Source: Myxococcales bacterium (GTDB lineage Bacteria; Myxococcota_A; Polyangia; Polyangiales; Houyiibacteriaceae). From it: DNA of 6,936 nucleotides. This document shows, in pieces, positions 1 to 6,464 of the stretch. The stretch lies in the NCBI GenBank assembly GCA_030622585.1, contig JAUXFZ010000128.1, positions 1 through 6,936 on the forward strand, given 5' to 3'. The number at the start of each line of letters is the position of its first letter. The first letter of the stretch is position 1. Made by a program: the position numbers and the translations under genes. The notes under the pieces are model-generated. The model ran no database searches and was not told the DNA's origin. It saw nothing but the letters and a program-made list of their open reading frames with translations.

Positions 1-2648
1 CGGAATTGCGTCGCTAGGATCGTGTAGATCAGCAGCATGGCGACGACGAATGCCTGGAGCAGCGACTGAACGGATTCTTCGGTCTCCTCGAACTGGCCGC
101 CGTATTCAAAGCGGATGTCGGGGTTTGCGGATTCGAGCGGTTCGAGCCGTTCTTGGAGCGTCGAGTTCACCTCTCCGCTGTTGGTGACCTCTTCGTCAAT
201 GCCTGAAAGGACGCTCACGACTCGTTTCTGTTGGTAGCGGCGGATCACGCCCGGGCCACGCCCGTGCGACACATCTGCGATTTCTCGGATCGCTACCTCG
301 TCGCCATTAGGCGCGATTAACTGCAAGGACGCGATGCGAGCTGGGTCCTGTTGCACCTCCTCTTGCAGTTGCACGACGATGTCGATCTCGTCATCGCCTT
401 CACGCAGGGTTGCCGTGGGAGTCGCCCCGAACGCGCTTCGTAGCCACCGGCTGACCATCTCGGGGGTGAGCCCATGAAGCGCTGCCCGTTCCTCATCGAC
501 CTTGATCTGCAGCTCCTGCTTCCCAAGCTCGTAGTCGTGGCTCGAGTTCCGCGTTCCTTTGATGACGCGAACCTCTGCCAGCACTTGCTCTGCGAGCTCG
601 ACGAGGCGCTCGTAGTCCTCGCCGCGTATGCGCACGGCTACGGGCGCGCCGCGCGGGGGACCGGGCCTTACTTCGACGACCTCGAGCCGCGCCGGGCCCA
701 CCACGTCGTCGAACAGCCCGCTCACCTGCGTGACCAAATCCCGGCCGCCGTGCACGCTGCTACGCTCGGTGGCCGGCACGACGAACACGGTGACCATGCC
801 CATGTGGTCGCCGGAGCTCGTTCCCATGTCGGTCCTGGCCATGCCGCGCACAGCAAGTGTCGCTTCGACGTCGGGATTGTCGAGATCGAGGATACGTGCT
901 TCGAGCACGGTCAACAGCGCTTCGGTTTCCTCTTTGGAAGCATCGGTCGGCATGCGGACGCGTACGTCGAACATGTCTGGGTCGCCTTCGGTGAAGAGGA
1001 TCACGTCCTTGACCGTGAAGGCGGCGGCGACCATCAAGAAACACAGGCCATACGCACTAAAAACCACCGTCGCACGGTGTCGAAGAGACCAGCGAAGGAC
1101 GCGTTCGTAGGTGTCTACGACCCGCGTGCTCGTTCGCTGCAGGCGTGTTTTAGGGGGCCCGGATTCGTCGTTCTTGAGATGCGCGAGCTTTCCAAAATCC
1201 GCCATGTGGCTGGGCAGAATGAACATCGCCTCGACCAGCGACGCGGCGAGCGACGCAACCACTACCTTGGGAATGATCGCGAAAAAATCTCCGAGTACGC
1301 CTTCCATCAGGAGCAGAGGCAAGAACGCCGCCCAGCTGGTCAGCGTCGATGCCACGACCGGCCAGAAGACCTCTTGTGTACCGACCACCGCCGCCTTTCG
1401 CCGCGGCATTCCCTCCTCCATATGGCGGAAGATGTTTTCGATGATGATGATGGCGTCATCGACTACGACGCCCAGGCACAGGATCAACGCCAACAGGGAC
1501 ATCATGTTGATCGTGATGCCCATCATGTGCATTGCGATGATCGCGCCCGCCAGGGCGACCGGAAGCCCAAGCGCCGCCATCGTGGCGTTCCGCGCGCCGA
1601 TCGCGACCCAGAGAAGGAGCAACACCAATAGGAGCCCGACCGCAGCGTTTGCGTAGAGAGTGCCCAACGAGTGCTCGACCTCGGCAGCAGCATCGCCAAA
1701 CAAATCGATCGTCACCCCTGGCGGAAGGGTAGGTCGCACGCGATCGACCAATGCGCGCACGTCCTCGCTGATGCGCACGCTGTCCGCTTGCTCTTCCTTT
1801 CGAACGGTGAGCACGATCGCCGGTTCCCCGTTTACCCGTCCGCTGAACTTCCCGGGCGCGAACGTATCCTTCACCTCTGCGATGTCACCGACCCGTACTG
1901 AGCCACCTTGGGCGTCGGGCCGGATGACGACATTGGACAGCTCTTCGACATCGTTGACCCGCGTCATCCCACGGACTAGCCGCGCATCGCCTGGTCCCTT
2001 GGTGGTCCCCGCCGGGACGTTGGCCGCTCGAGATCGCAGCGCTTCGGTGACTGTCGTGAGGGACAGCCGATAGGCGGCGAGGCGGTCCGGATCGACATCG
2101 ACGCGAAACTCCCGGTCTCGTATGCCGTTGCGCCACGCGCCCGACACCCCCGGCAGCCGCTCGACCCGGTCCGCCATGTCCTTGCCGACCTGACGCAGAA
2201 CGACTTCGGGGACCTCGCCGCGGATCGCGACCGCGATCGTCGGGAAGTCGACCTTCACTTCGCGCACGACCGGGCGCTCTGCCTCGATCGGCAGGTCATC
2301 GATCCGATTGATCTCGTTCGAGACCTCCATCATCGCACTCGTGATGTCTTCGACGTCGGCGTCGAAGTGGAAGCTCACGTAGGACACGCCTTCTTTGGAC
2401 ACGGCCCAGATCTCTTCGACCTCGTCGACATCACCGACCGCGTTCTCGATTGGGATCGTGACGAGCTGCTCGATTTCCTCGGGCGATGCGCCCACGTAGA
2501 CCGTGGTGATGTTGCCCCATCCGGTGGGCATCGTTGGCAGCGACTCCCGGTGCATCCTTCCCATCACCAACGCACCGATCAGAACCGCGGAGATCGCCAC
2601 GAGATTGACGAGCACGGGTTGTCGGACTGCGAAGGCGGGGATGCTCAT
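1..2648 (-). CDS. RND efflux permease, HAE (AcrB-like) type, C-terminus cut by window edge
   Basis: This is the inner-membrane proton/drug antiporter of a tripartite efflux system. About 882 codons are visible with no internal stop or frameshift; AcrB-like proteins have roughly 1,040 residues, so the last C-terminal helices are missing. Segment order matches the family: TM1 near residues 12-31, a large periplasmic loop, TM2 near 334-350, TM3 near 358-376, and TM4 with GVVVDDAIIIIEN, whose D397/D398 correspond to the proton-relay pair D407/D408 of AcrB. TM7 lies near 527-545, a second periplasmic loop follows, and TM8 (about 864-882) ends in LATQF at the window edge. The DD motif separates it from heavy-metal CusA-type pumps, which have D-A at this place. 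The ATG at 2648 gives the normal N-terminus (short cytoplasmic VRQP segment before TM1) and overlaps the adaptor stop. There is no good Shine-Dalgarno sequence, so translation is probably coupled to the adaptor gene. Substrate cannot be predicted. Confidence 0.95.
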   Translation of the reverse strand, partial: MSIPAFAVRQPVLVNLVAISAVLIGALVMGRMHRESLPTMPTGWGNITTVYVGASPEEIEQLVTIPIENAVGDVDEVEEIWAVSKEGVSYVSFHFDADVEDITSAMMEVSNEINRIDDLPIEAERPVVREVKVDFPTIAVAIRGEVPEVVLRQVGKDMADRVERLPGVSGAWRNGIRDREFRVDVDPDRLAAYRLSLTTVTEALRSRAANVPAGTTKGPGDARLVRGMTRVNDVEELSNVVIRPDAQGGSVRVGDIAEVKDTFAPGKFSGRVNGEPAIVLTVRKEEQADSVRISEDVRALVDRVRPTLPPGVTIDLFGDAAAEVEHSLGTLYANAAVGLLLVLLLLWVAIGARNATMAALGLPVALAGAIIAMHMMGITINMMSLLALILCLGVVVDDAIIIIENIFRHMEEGMPRRKAAVVGTQEVFWPVVASTLTSWAAFLPLLLMEGVLGDFFAIIPKVVVASLAASLVEAMFILPSHMADFGKLAHLKNDESGPPKTRLQRTSTRVVDTYERVLRWSLRHRATVVFSAYGLCFLMVAAAFTVKDVILFTEGDPDMFDVRVRMPTDASKEETEALLTVLEARILDLDNPDVEATLAVRGMARTDMGTSSGDHMGMVTVFVVPATERSSVHGGRDLVTQVSGLFDDVVGPARLEVVEVRPGPPRGAPVAVRIRGEDYERLVELAEQVLAEVRVIKGTRNSSHDYELGKQELQIKVDEERAALHGLTPEMVSRWLRSAFGATPTATLREGDDEIDIVVQLQEEVQQDPARIASLQLIAPNGDEVAIREIADVSHGRGPGVIRRYQQKRVVSVLSGIDEEVTNSGEVNSTLQERLEPLESANPDIRFEYGGQFEETEESVQSLLQAFVVAMLLIYTILATQF
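2645..2648 (-). other. ATGA stop-start overlap of adaptor and permease genes
   Basis: Read on the minus strand, the bases are ATGA: the permease ATG (2648-2646) shares two bases with the adaptor TGA (2647-2645). No purine-rich Shine-Dalgarno sequence is visible just before the ATG (the bases are GCCGGCGAGCC). This favours termination-reinitiation, which would hold the two pump subunits at a coordinated ratio. The overlap is read directly; the coupling is inferred. Confidence 0.8.
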
Positions 2649-3781
2649 GGCTCGCCGGCGTGTTCCGTCGATGATGTGGAGGCTGTCTCGACCGGCACCA
2701 CTCGGACTTTCGACCCATCCACGACCCGGGTCACACCCTTGATCACGACCGTCTCGCCGGGCTCGATGCCTTCGGTCACTTCCGCAAAGCCGGCGCCCAC
2801 GAGGCCGAGCACGATCGAGCGCCGGTGCGCGATTCCGTCCGAGACCACATACACGTGCTGACGGCCAAAGCGCTCGAAGACCCCTCCGAGAGGTACCCGC
2901 ATCGCCATCCTCGGTTCGCCGGTTTCGACCGAGAACCTAGCGACCAAGCCCGGACGCAGTCGCCCGTCGTCGTCGTCGATCTCGACCTCGACCGGAAGGC
3001 GCCGAGTGCGCGGGTCGATGACCTCCCCCACGCGAACGACCCTGCCGCTAAACATCTCGCCCGGTCGCGCGTACACCGAGATCAGCGCCGCGGAGCCCAC
3101 CGCGACGTCGATCGCCTCGCGCGGGTCGAGCAAGACGCGGGCTTTGAGCAGGCTCGTATCCGCCAAGATGAGCAGCGGGCTCCCAGGAGCGAGATATTCT
3201 CCAATCTCGACCGACCGTTCGACGACGGTTCCGTCAAACGGAGCGCGAACGATCGCGTCGGTGAGACCGCGTCGGGCGAGCCGGGCTTCTGCACGTGCCG
3301 CGTCACGGGCAGCCGACGCGAGGCGCACTGCGTCTACGGCGTCGTCCAAGCGCTGCTCAGGAAGACCACCTGTCTGCACGAGCCTCGTGGTTCGTGCTTG
3401 TTCGCGCACGGCCTGATGCAGTCGTGCCTCGCTTTGGGCAACCGCCGCGTTGGCGGCCTGCGCTGCGGACGCCGGGCGCCCCACGTCGAGGCGCACCAGC
3501 ACGTCTCCTTCTTTGGCGCGGTCGCCCGCTTCGACCAACACGTCGACGACCCTCCCTGCCGTCTCGGAGCGCATGTTCGACTGCCGATTTGCGAGGATCT
3601 CGGCCGTGGCCGACGAGATCGGCGTGACGGCCTCCGGCTCGATCGTCGCGGCGTGAACCGGCGGCGGGGGAGCCTCGGTCGCCGCCGGTGCGGTCCCCGT
3701 GCAACCACTCGTCGCGGCCCCCGCTGTCGCCAACCAGGCGAGGAAGAGCACGAAGCGTGAGGGCAGGCAGGGAAGCGTCAC
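2645..3781 (-). CDS. RND periplasmic adaptor (membrane fusion protein), probable lipoprotein
   Basis: This 378-residue adaptor (HlyD/AcrA family) links the inner-membrane RND permease to an outer-membrane channel. The N-terminus has R9, a hydrophobic stretch (about 10-23) and a lipobox-like TSGC ending at C27, so it is probably lipid-anchored in the periplasm like AcrA; T at -3 is not the usual Leu. A Pro/Ala-rich linker follows. Residues about 70-100 form the first lipoyl half (VEAGDRAKEGDVLVRLD), about 103-172 are an Ala/Arg-rich alpha-helical hairpin, and about 177-208 are the second lipoyl half (RAPFDGTVVERSVEIGEYL). A beta-barrel (about 209-287) and a membrane-proximal domain reach the C-terminus. 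The start is GTG at 3781, with a weak AGGG seven bases upstream; an in-frame TGA about 24 bases further up rules out a longer form. The stop overlaps the permease ATG. The hydratase gene ends 58 bases upstream on the same strand, so a shared transcript is possible. I see no convincing promoter or terminator in that gap. Confidence 0.94.
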   Translation of the reverse strand: MTLPCLPSRFVLFLAWLATAGAATSGCTGTAPAATEAPPPPVHAATIEPEAVTPISSATAEILANRQSNMRSETAGRVVDVLVEAGDRAKEGDVLVRLDVGRPASAAQAANAAVAQSEARLHQAVREQARTTRLVQTGGLPEQRLDDAVDAVRLASAARDAARAEARLARRGLTDAIVRAPFDGTVVERSVEIGEYLAPGSPLLILADTSLLKARVLLDPREAIDVAVGSAALISVYARPGEMFSGRVVRVGEVIDPRTRRLPVEVEIDDDDGRLRPGLVARFSVETGEPRMAMRVPLGGVFERFGRQHVYVVSDGIAHRRSIVLGLVGAGFAEVTEGIEPGETVVIKGVTRVVDGSKVRVVPVETASTSSTEHAGEP

Positions 3782-3839
3782 CCGAGAACCCTGTGTGTGG
3801 ATCAGTAGTCGGGCAAGAAGAAAAGCGCCTCCCGTTAGC

Positions 3840-4679
3840 TCAGCGCAGCAGCGCGTAGGCGTTGCTCAAGCACGGCTTCTCGGGCTGCTGTTCCGTCGTG
3901 ACGCCCAGAATCAAGCGCTCCCCTTCGTTCCAGCCGCGAATGATGAGCGTGTCGCCGGGGAAAACCGGGTTGCTGAACTGTCCCCGGAGCGTTGCGAGCT
4001 TGTCGGGATCTCCGCCACACGCCCCCTGCACGACCGCTCGACCTGCGTATCCGTAGGTACACAAGCCGTGCAAGATCGGTCGGTCGAAACCCACCCGCGC
4101 CGCAAAGTCGGGATCGGCATGGAGGGGGTTGTAGTCGCCGCTCAGTCGGTAGAGGAGCGCCTGCGTGGGTCCGACCTGGTCGCGGATCTCGAAGTCCGGC
4201 TCACGGCCCGGCGGGTTCACGCGCTCGGTCTTGGGGGGTCGCTCGCCACCAAAGCCTCCGTCGTTGCGCAACAACAGCGTTACTTCTCCTCGGATGATGA
4301 GGTCGCCGTCCTCGTCGCGGGCGTCGATCGAAAACACCGACATGGCGAAGCGTTTCAAATCGTAGAGCCCCGTCACCTTGCCCGTGACCTGCAGCTGCGC
4401 GTTCGGACGGAGCGGCTTGAAGAGATCTATGTGCTGGCTGTGGTGGACCATTCCCTGTCGGTCGCAGCCGACCCGATCGACGAGCGCGTCGAACGCGGCG
4501 AACGTCGGGATCGTGGAAAACGTCGGCAGGACCTTCGGGCCACGTCCTTCGTAGAGATAGTCGAGCTCGGCGTCTGCGGAGGCCCCGACCCCGAGCGCGT
4601 ACACCACGGTGTCGCGCCACGTATAGTCGAACTCGATGGGAGAGGTTTCGTAGCCCAAGCTCTGCGCGTCGATCGCCAT
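3840..4679 (-). CDS. MaoC-family (R)-specific 2-enoyl-CoA hydratase (hydratase 2 type)
   Basis: This 279-residue double-hotdog protein is expected to hydrate trans-2-enoyl-CoA to (3R)-hydroxyacyl-CoA, or run the reverse dehydration, in the cytoplasm. Residues 1 to about 150 match the N-terminal non-catalytic hotdog (WRDTVVYALGVGAS at 21-34, LPTF at 51-54, GGFGGERPP at 141-149). The C-terminal hotdog carries the hydratase-2 signature YRLSGDYNPLH (177-187), in which D182 and H187 fit the catalytic Asp/His pair of human MFE-2 hydratase 2, followed by PILHGLCTYG (201-210) and PVFPGDTL (238-245). From memory the match to the MFE-2 hydratase domain runs over the whole length, and the size agrees. 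The ATG at 4679 starts just before the conserved domain; no clear Shine-Dalgarno precedes it. Possible roles are fatty-acid or sterol side-chain beta-oxidation or supply of (R)-hydroxyacyl-CoA; no dehydrogenase or thiolase partner is in view. It lies upstream of and co-directional with the efflux genes. Confidence 0.9.
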   Translation of the reverse strand: MAIDAQSLGYETSPIEFDYTWRDTVVYALGVGASADAELDYLYEGRGPKVLPTFSTIPTFAAFDALVDRVGCDRQGMVHHSQHIDLFKPLRPNAQLQVTGKVTGLYDLKRFAMSVFSIDARDEDGDLIIRGEVTLLLRNDGGFGGERPPKTERVNPPGREPDFEIRDQVGPTQALLYRLSGDYNPLHADPDFAARVGFDRPILHGLCTYGYAGRAVVQGACGGDPDKLATLRGQFSNPVFPGDTLIIRGWNEGERLILGVTTEQQPEKPCLSNAYALLR

Positions 4680-4691
4680 ACCGGTGGCCCG

Positions 4692-4720
4692 AGTAGAGCG
4701 CCTGCCGCAAAGAATGGCAA
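4692..4720 (-). promoter_or_regulatory. Candidate sigma-70-like promoter for the hydratase gene
   Basis: On the minus strand TTGCCA (4720-4715, 5 of 6 matches to TTGACA) is followed by a 17-base spacer and TCTACT (4697-4692, 4 of 6 matches to TATAAT). Transcription would start near 4685, only about six bases before the ATG at 4679. That would give an almost leaderless mRNA, consistent with the missing Shine-Dalgarno. This is read by eye from consensus; housekeeping promoters in this lineage may deviate. Confidence 0.35.
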
Positions 4721-4750
4721 TCCGCCGCTCTGCGGCTTACAGTTCGGCGT

Positions 4751-4755
4751 GGTGA
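4751..4755 (+). promoter_or_regulatory. Ribosome binding site supporting the pfp ATG start
   Basis: GGTGA lies five bases before the ATG at 4761 and is the best Shine-Dalgarno-like sequence near the gene start. In-frame GTG codons at 4749 and 4752 are alternative starts. The ATG is preferred because it places MKRVAIVFSGGPAP at the N-terminus, as in other phosphofructokinases. The open frame extends much further upstream only because it runs antisense to the hydratase gene. Confidence 0.5.
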
Positions 4756-4760
4756 ACAGG

Positions 4761-6089
4761 ATGAAACGAGTCGCGATCGTTTTCTCCGGTGGCCCTGCGC
4801 CGGCAGCCAACGCAGTGATCTCCGCCGCGGCGATTTCGTTCTTGGAGGCCGGCGCCGAAGTGCTCGGTATCTTCCACGGGTACACCAACCTCCAAGAGTA
4901 CGATCCCGTTGCTCACCCCATGCTGGAGTCCGAGCACTATCGCTTGCTCACGCCCGACGACATTCGCGGGCTTCGCAACAGCCGCGGCGTCATCATCGGA
5001 ACGGCACGGGTCAACCCCGGCGCCCCTATCGAGAGCCCCTCGGACCTACTCGATCCCGAGAAAACCGAGCGGCTTTGCAGGATTCACCACGCTCTTCGAG
5101 ACCTCGATGTCGATGCGCTCATCTCGATCGGTGGCGACGACACCCTCAAGACGGCGAACTTCCTCTACGAGTATCAGAACCACCACGTCTCGCAGGAAAA
5201 CCGAGTTCGTGTCGTGCATTTGCCCAAGACCATCGACAACGATTACCGCGGTATCGACTTCACGTTCGGGTTCTTCACGGCGGTCGACGTGATGGCGAAG
5301 GAGCTGTTGAATCTGCGCGCGGATTGCATCGCCACCAGCGGCTACTTCATCGTCGAGACGATGGGCCGCAAGGCGGGTTGGTTGTCGTACGGTGTGGCGA
5401 TCGCCGGCGAAGCCAACATGGTGCTCTCTCCTGAAGACGTATACGGCGATCTCGCGGTCGACGAGCAATGTATCGATCCGGTTACGGGGGTAGAAACCAC
5501 GCAGCGGCGCCTTTCGGTTACGGCGCTCGTCGATCGTATCGTCGACGTCATGCTCGAGCGGGAGAAGCGCGATCAATACTACGGCACGGTCGTTCTCGCC
5601 GAAGGCCTCTCCGAGTTGCTGCCTGAGAACGCTCTGCTCGGGATGCCTCGGGACGAGCATGGGCACATTCGCCTGAGCACGTTCGACCTCGCCAAGATGG
5701 TTTCCGACCGCGTGCAAACACGATACGAGGAGCGCACCGGCCGGCGCAAGAAGGTCCGGCACATTCAGCTTGGTTACGAATCACGCTGCGCTCCGCCTCA
5801 TGCGTTCGACGTGATGCTTGCGAGCCAGCTTGGCATCGGAGCGTTTCGCGCGCTCGTCGAGGAGGAGCTGGATGGCCACATGGTTAGCGTCAGCGGCCAA
5901 CTCGACCTGCAGTACGTTAAATTTTCGAAGCTGATCAATCCGCAGACCTTGCAGACCGACGTGCGCTACATCGAAACCGGAAGCGACTTCCACCGGCTCG
6001 CCCGCTTCCTCGAAACACGCACAGGCCAACGCCCGGCCTGGGGTCCAGGTTTGCGTTTCGAGCCAGAAACCGAAAAGCCTCCGGAGTAA
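4761..6089 (+). CDS. pfp: Diphosphate--fructose-6-phosphate 1-phosphotransferase (PPi-dependent phosphofructokinase)
   Basis: This 442-residue cytoplasmic enzyme interconverts fructose 6-phosphate and fructose 1,6-bisphosphate, most likely using pyrophosphate reversibly in place of ATP. In order, the motifs are FSGGPAPAANAVI (8-20, phosphoryl-donor loop), SIGGDDT (122-128), LPKTIDND (154-161), METMGRKAGW-type substrate loop (MGR at 201-203), AEGLSELLPE (280-289) and HIQLGYESR (334-342). D159 matches the catalytic base D127 of E. coli PfkA. Two residues decide the donor: D127 replaces Gly104 of E. coli PfkA and K156 replaces Gly124, and the Asp/Lys combination is the known mark of PPi-using members. 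The length, longer than the roughly 320 residues of bacterial ATP-PFKs, also fits. The C-terminal part (VSVSGQLDLQYVKF, about 375-388) resembles PPi-PFKs. It is transcribed divergently from the hydratase gene and ends in a terminator hairpin that spans its TAA. The donor assignment is inferred from these residues and has no assay behind it. Confidence 0.95.
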   Translation: MKRVAIVFSGGPAPAANAVISAAAISFLEAGAEVLGIFHGYTNLQEYDPVAHPMLESEHYRLLTPDDIRGLRNSRGVIIGTARVNPGAPIESPSDLLDPEKTERLCRIHHALRDLDVDALISIGGDDTLKTANFLYEYQNHHVSQENRVRVVHLPKTIDNDYRGIDFTFGFFTAVDVMAKELLNLRADCIATSGYFIVETMGRKAGWLSYGVAIAGEANMVLSPEDVYGDLAVDEQCIDPVTGVETTQRRLSVTALVDRIVDVMLEREKRDQYYGTVVLAEGLSELLPENALLGMPRDEHGHIRLSTFDLAKMVSDRVQTRYEERTGRRKKVRHIQLGYESRCAPPHAFDVMLASQLGIGAFRALVEEELDGHMVSVSGQLDLQYVKFSKLINPQTLQTDVRYIETGSDFHRLARFLETRTGQRPAWGPGLRFEPETEKPPE

Positions 6090-6102
6090 CCCCGAAGGCT
6101 TT
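6074..6102. terminator. Bidirectional hairpin terminator between pfp and rpsU
   Basis: AAAGCCT (6074-6080) pairs with AGGCTTT (6096-6102), and after one mismatch CGG/CCG extends the stem inward to about ten base pairs, with a loop of roughly seven bases. The pfp stop codon (6087-6089) sits in the loop region. On the plus strand the stem ends in a short T run (TTTGT). On the minus strand, reading away from rpsU, it ends in TTTTCGGTTTC. It can therefore serve both convergent genes, with the better T tract on the rpsU side. Stem and positions are read directly; termination is inferred. Confidence 0.7.
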
Positions 6103-6122
6103 GTCTGAGAGAAGGCTCTGTC

Positions 6123-6350
6123 CTAGAACGGGCGTTCGCTGATCTGGCGAACACGCTTGCGACGCCGGCGCGCGGCTTCGGCAGACTTCTTCCGCTTCTT
6201 GATCGAGGGCTTCATGTAGTGACGCCGACGCTTGAGCTCACGAAGAATGCCCTCAGTCGCCATCTTGCGCTTGAGGTGCTTGACCGCGCGCTCGAGTCCA
6301 CGTTCACCGACGTGAACTTCGATAGGCCTGCATTGTACGGTCTCAATCAT
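6123..6350 (-). CDS. rpsU: 30S ribosomal protein bS21
   Basis: This 75-residue, very basic protein is the small-subunit protein bS21, which binds 16S rRNA near the anti-Shine-Dalgarno end and assists initiation. The family pattern is clear: IEVHVGERGLERAVKHLKRK (10-29), then GILRELKRRRHYMKPS (34-49), a conserved core ending in the usual Arg/His/Tyr stretch, and a Lys/Arg-rich tail (51-68). The start ATG at 6350 gives about eight extra residues (MIETVQCR) before the point where many family members begin; no other usable start codon lies between. GAGGAG is eleven bases upstream. The gene is not next to dnaG and rpoD, as it is in E. coli; it follows clpB by 114 bases on the same strand and probably has its own promoter, though none is clear by eye. 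Transcription converges on pfp and ends at the shared hairpin. Confidence 0.93.
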   Translation of the reverse strand: MIETVQCRPIEVHVGERGLERAVKHLKRKMATEGILRELKRRRHYMKPSIKKRKKSAEAARRRRKRVRQISERPF

Positions 6351-6361
6351 GAACGCTTCTG

Positions 6362-6367
6362 CTCCTC
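6362..6367 (-). promoter_or_regulatory. rpsU: Ribosome binding site of rpsU
   Basis: GAGGAG on the minus strand ends eleven bases before the rpsU ATG. This spacing is on the long side, but it is the only strong Shine-Dalgarno there and fixes the ATG at 6350 as the start. Confidence 0.65.
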
Positions 6368-6385
6368 TTACGAGCGCCGGAGGCT

Positions 6386-6401
6386 TACACAGTGTACACA
6401 G
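6386..6401. repeat. Short tandem TACACAG repeat with nested GTGTACAC palindrome upstream of rpsU
   Basis: TACACAG occurs at 6386-6392 and again at 6395-6401, separated by TG, and the 8-base palindrome GTGTACAC (6392-6399) lies across the junction. It is 36-51 bases upstream of the rpsU start, inside the likely leader or promoter of that gene. It might be a regulator site, but 7-base repeats can occur by chance and no regulator is implied by the sequence. Confidence 0.4.
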
Positions 6402-6464
6402 CTGCGCAAGGAGGGCTGGATTTTCTGGGGCGAGCCCCCCTAAAGCGTGGTAACCATTGCGTTA

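Noticed and set aside
474..1631. Plus-strand open frame of 385 codons.
   Set aside because: It is exactly antisense and codon-aligned to the RND permease, is rich in His/Arg/Asp with no recognisable domain, and has no ribosome binding site; a GC-driven shadow.
2825..3760. Plus-strand open frame of 311 codons.
   Set aside because: Antisense to the adaptor gene, with low-complexity Arg-rich content and no family resemblance.
3829..3860. tRNA-like string GTTAGCTCAGCGCAG near the end of the hydratase gene.
   Set aside because: It resembles a D-arm start, but there is no closing D stem, anticodon arm or T-loop sequence (GTTCGA) downstream, and it overlaps the hydratase 3' end.
3699..4760. Open frame extending about 350 codons upstream of the pfp ATG, as if pfp were a 796-residue fusion.
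   Set aside because: It runs codon-aligned antisense to the hydratase and shows no domain; the pfp family N-terminus begins at the ATG at 4761.
5046..5762. Minus-strand open frame of 238 codons inside pfp.
   Set aside because: Codon-aligned antisense shadow of a clearly conserved enzyme.
6407..6416. Strong plus-strand Shine-Dalgarno-like AAGGAGGG.
   Set aside because: The next plus-strand ATG (6447) is about 30 bases away and its frame is antisense to clpB; probably chance.
6427..6440. GGGG-loop-CCCC hairpin after clpB as a terminator.
   Set aside because: The stem is only four base pairs and no T tract follows on the minus strand.
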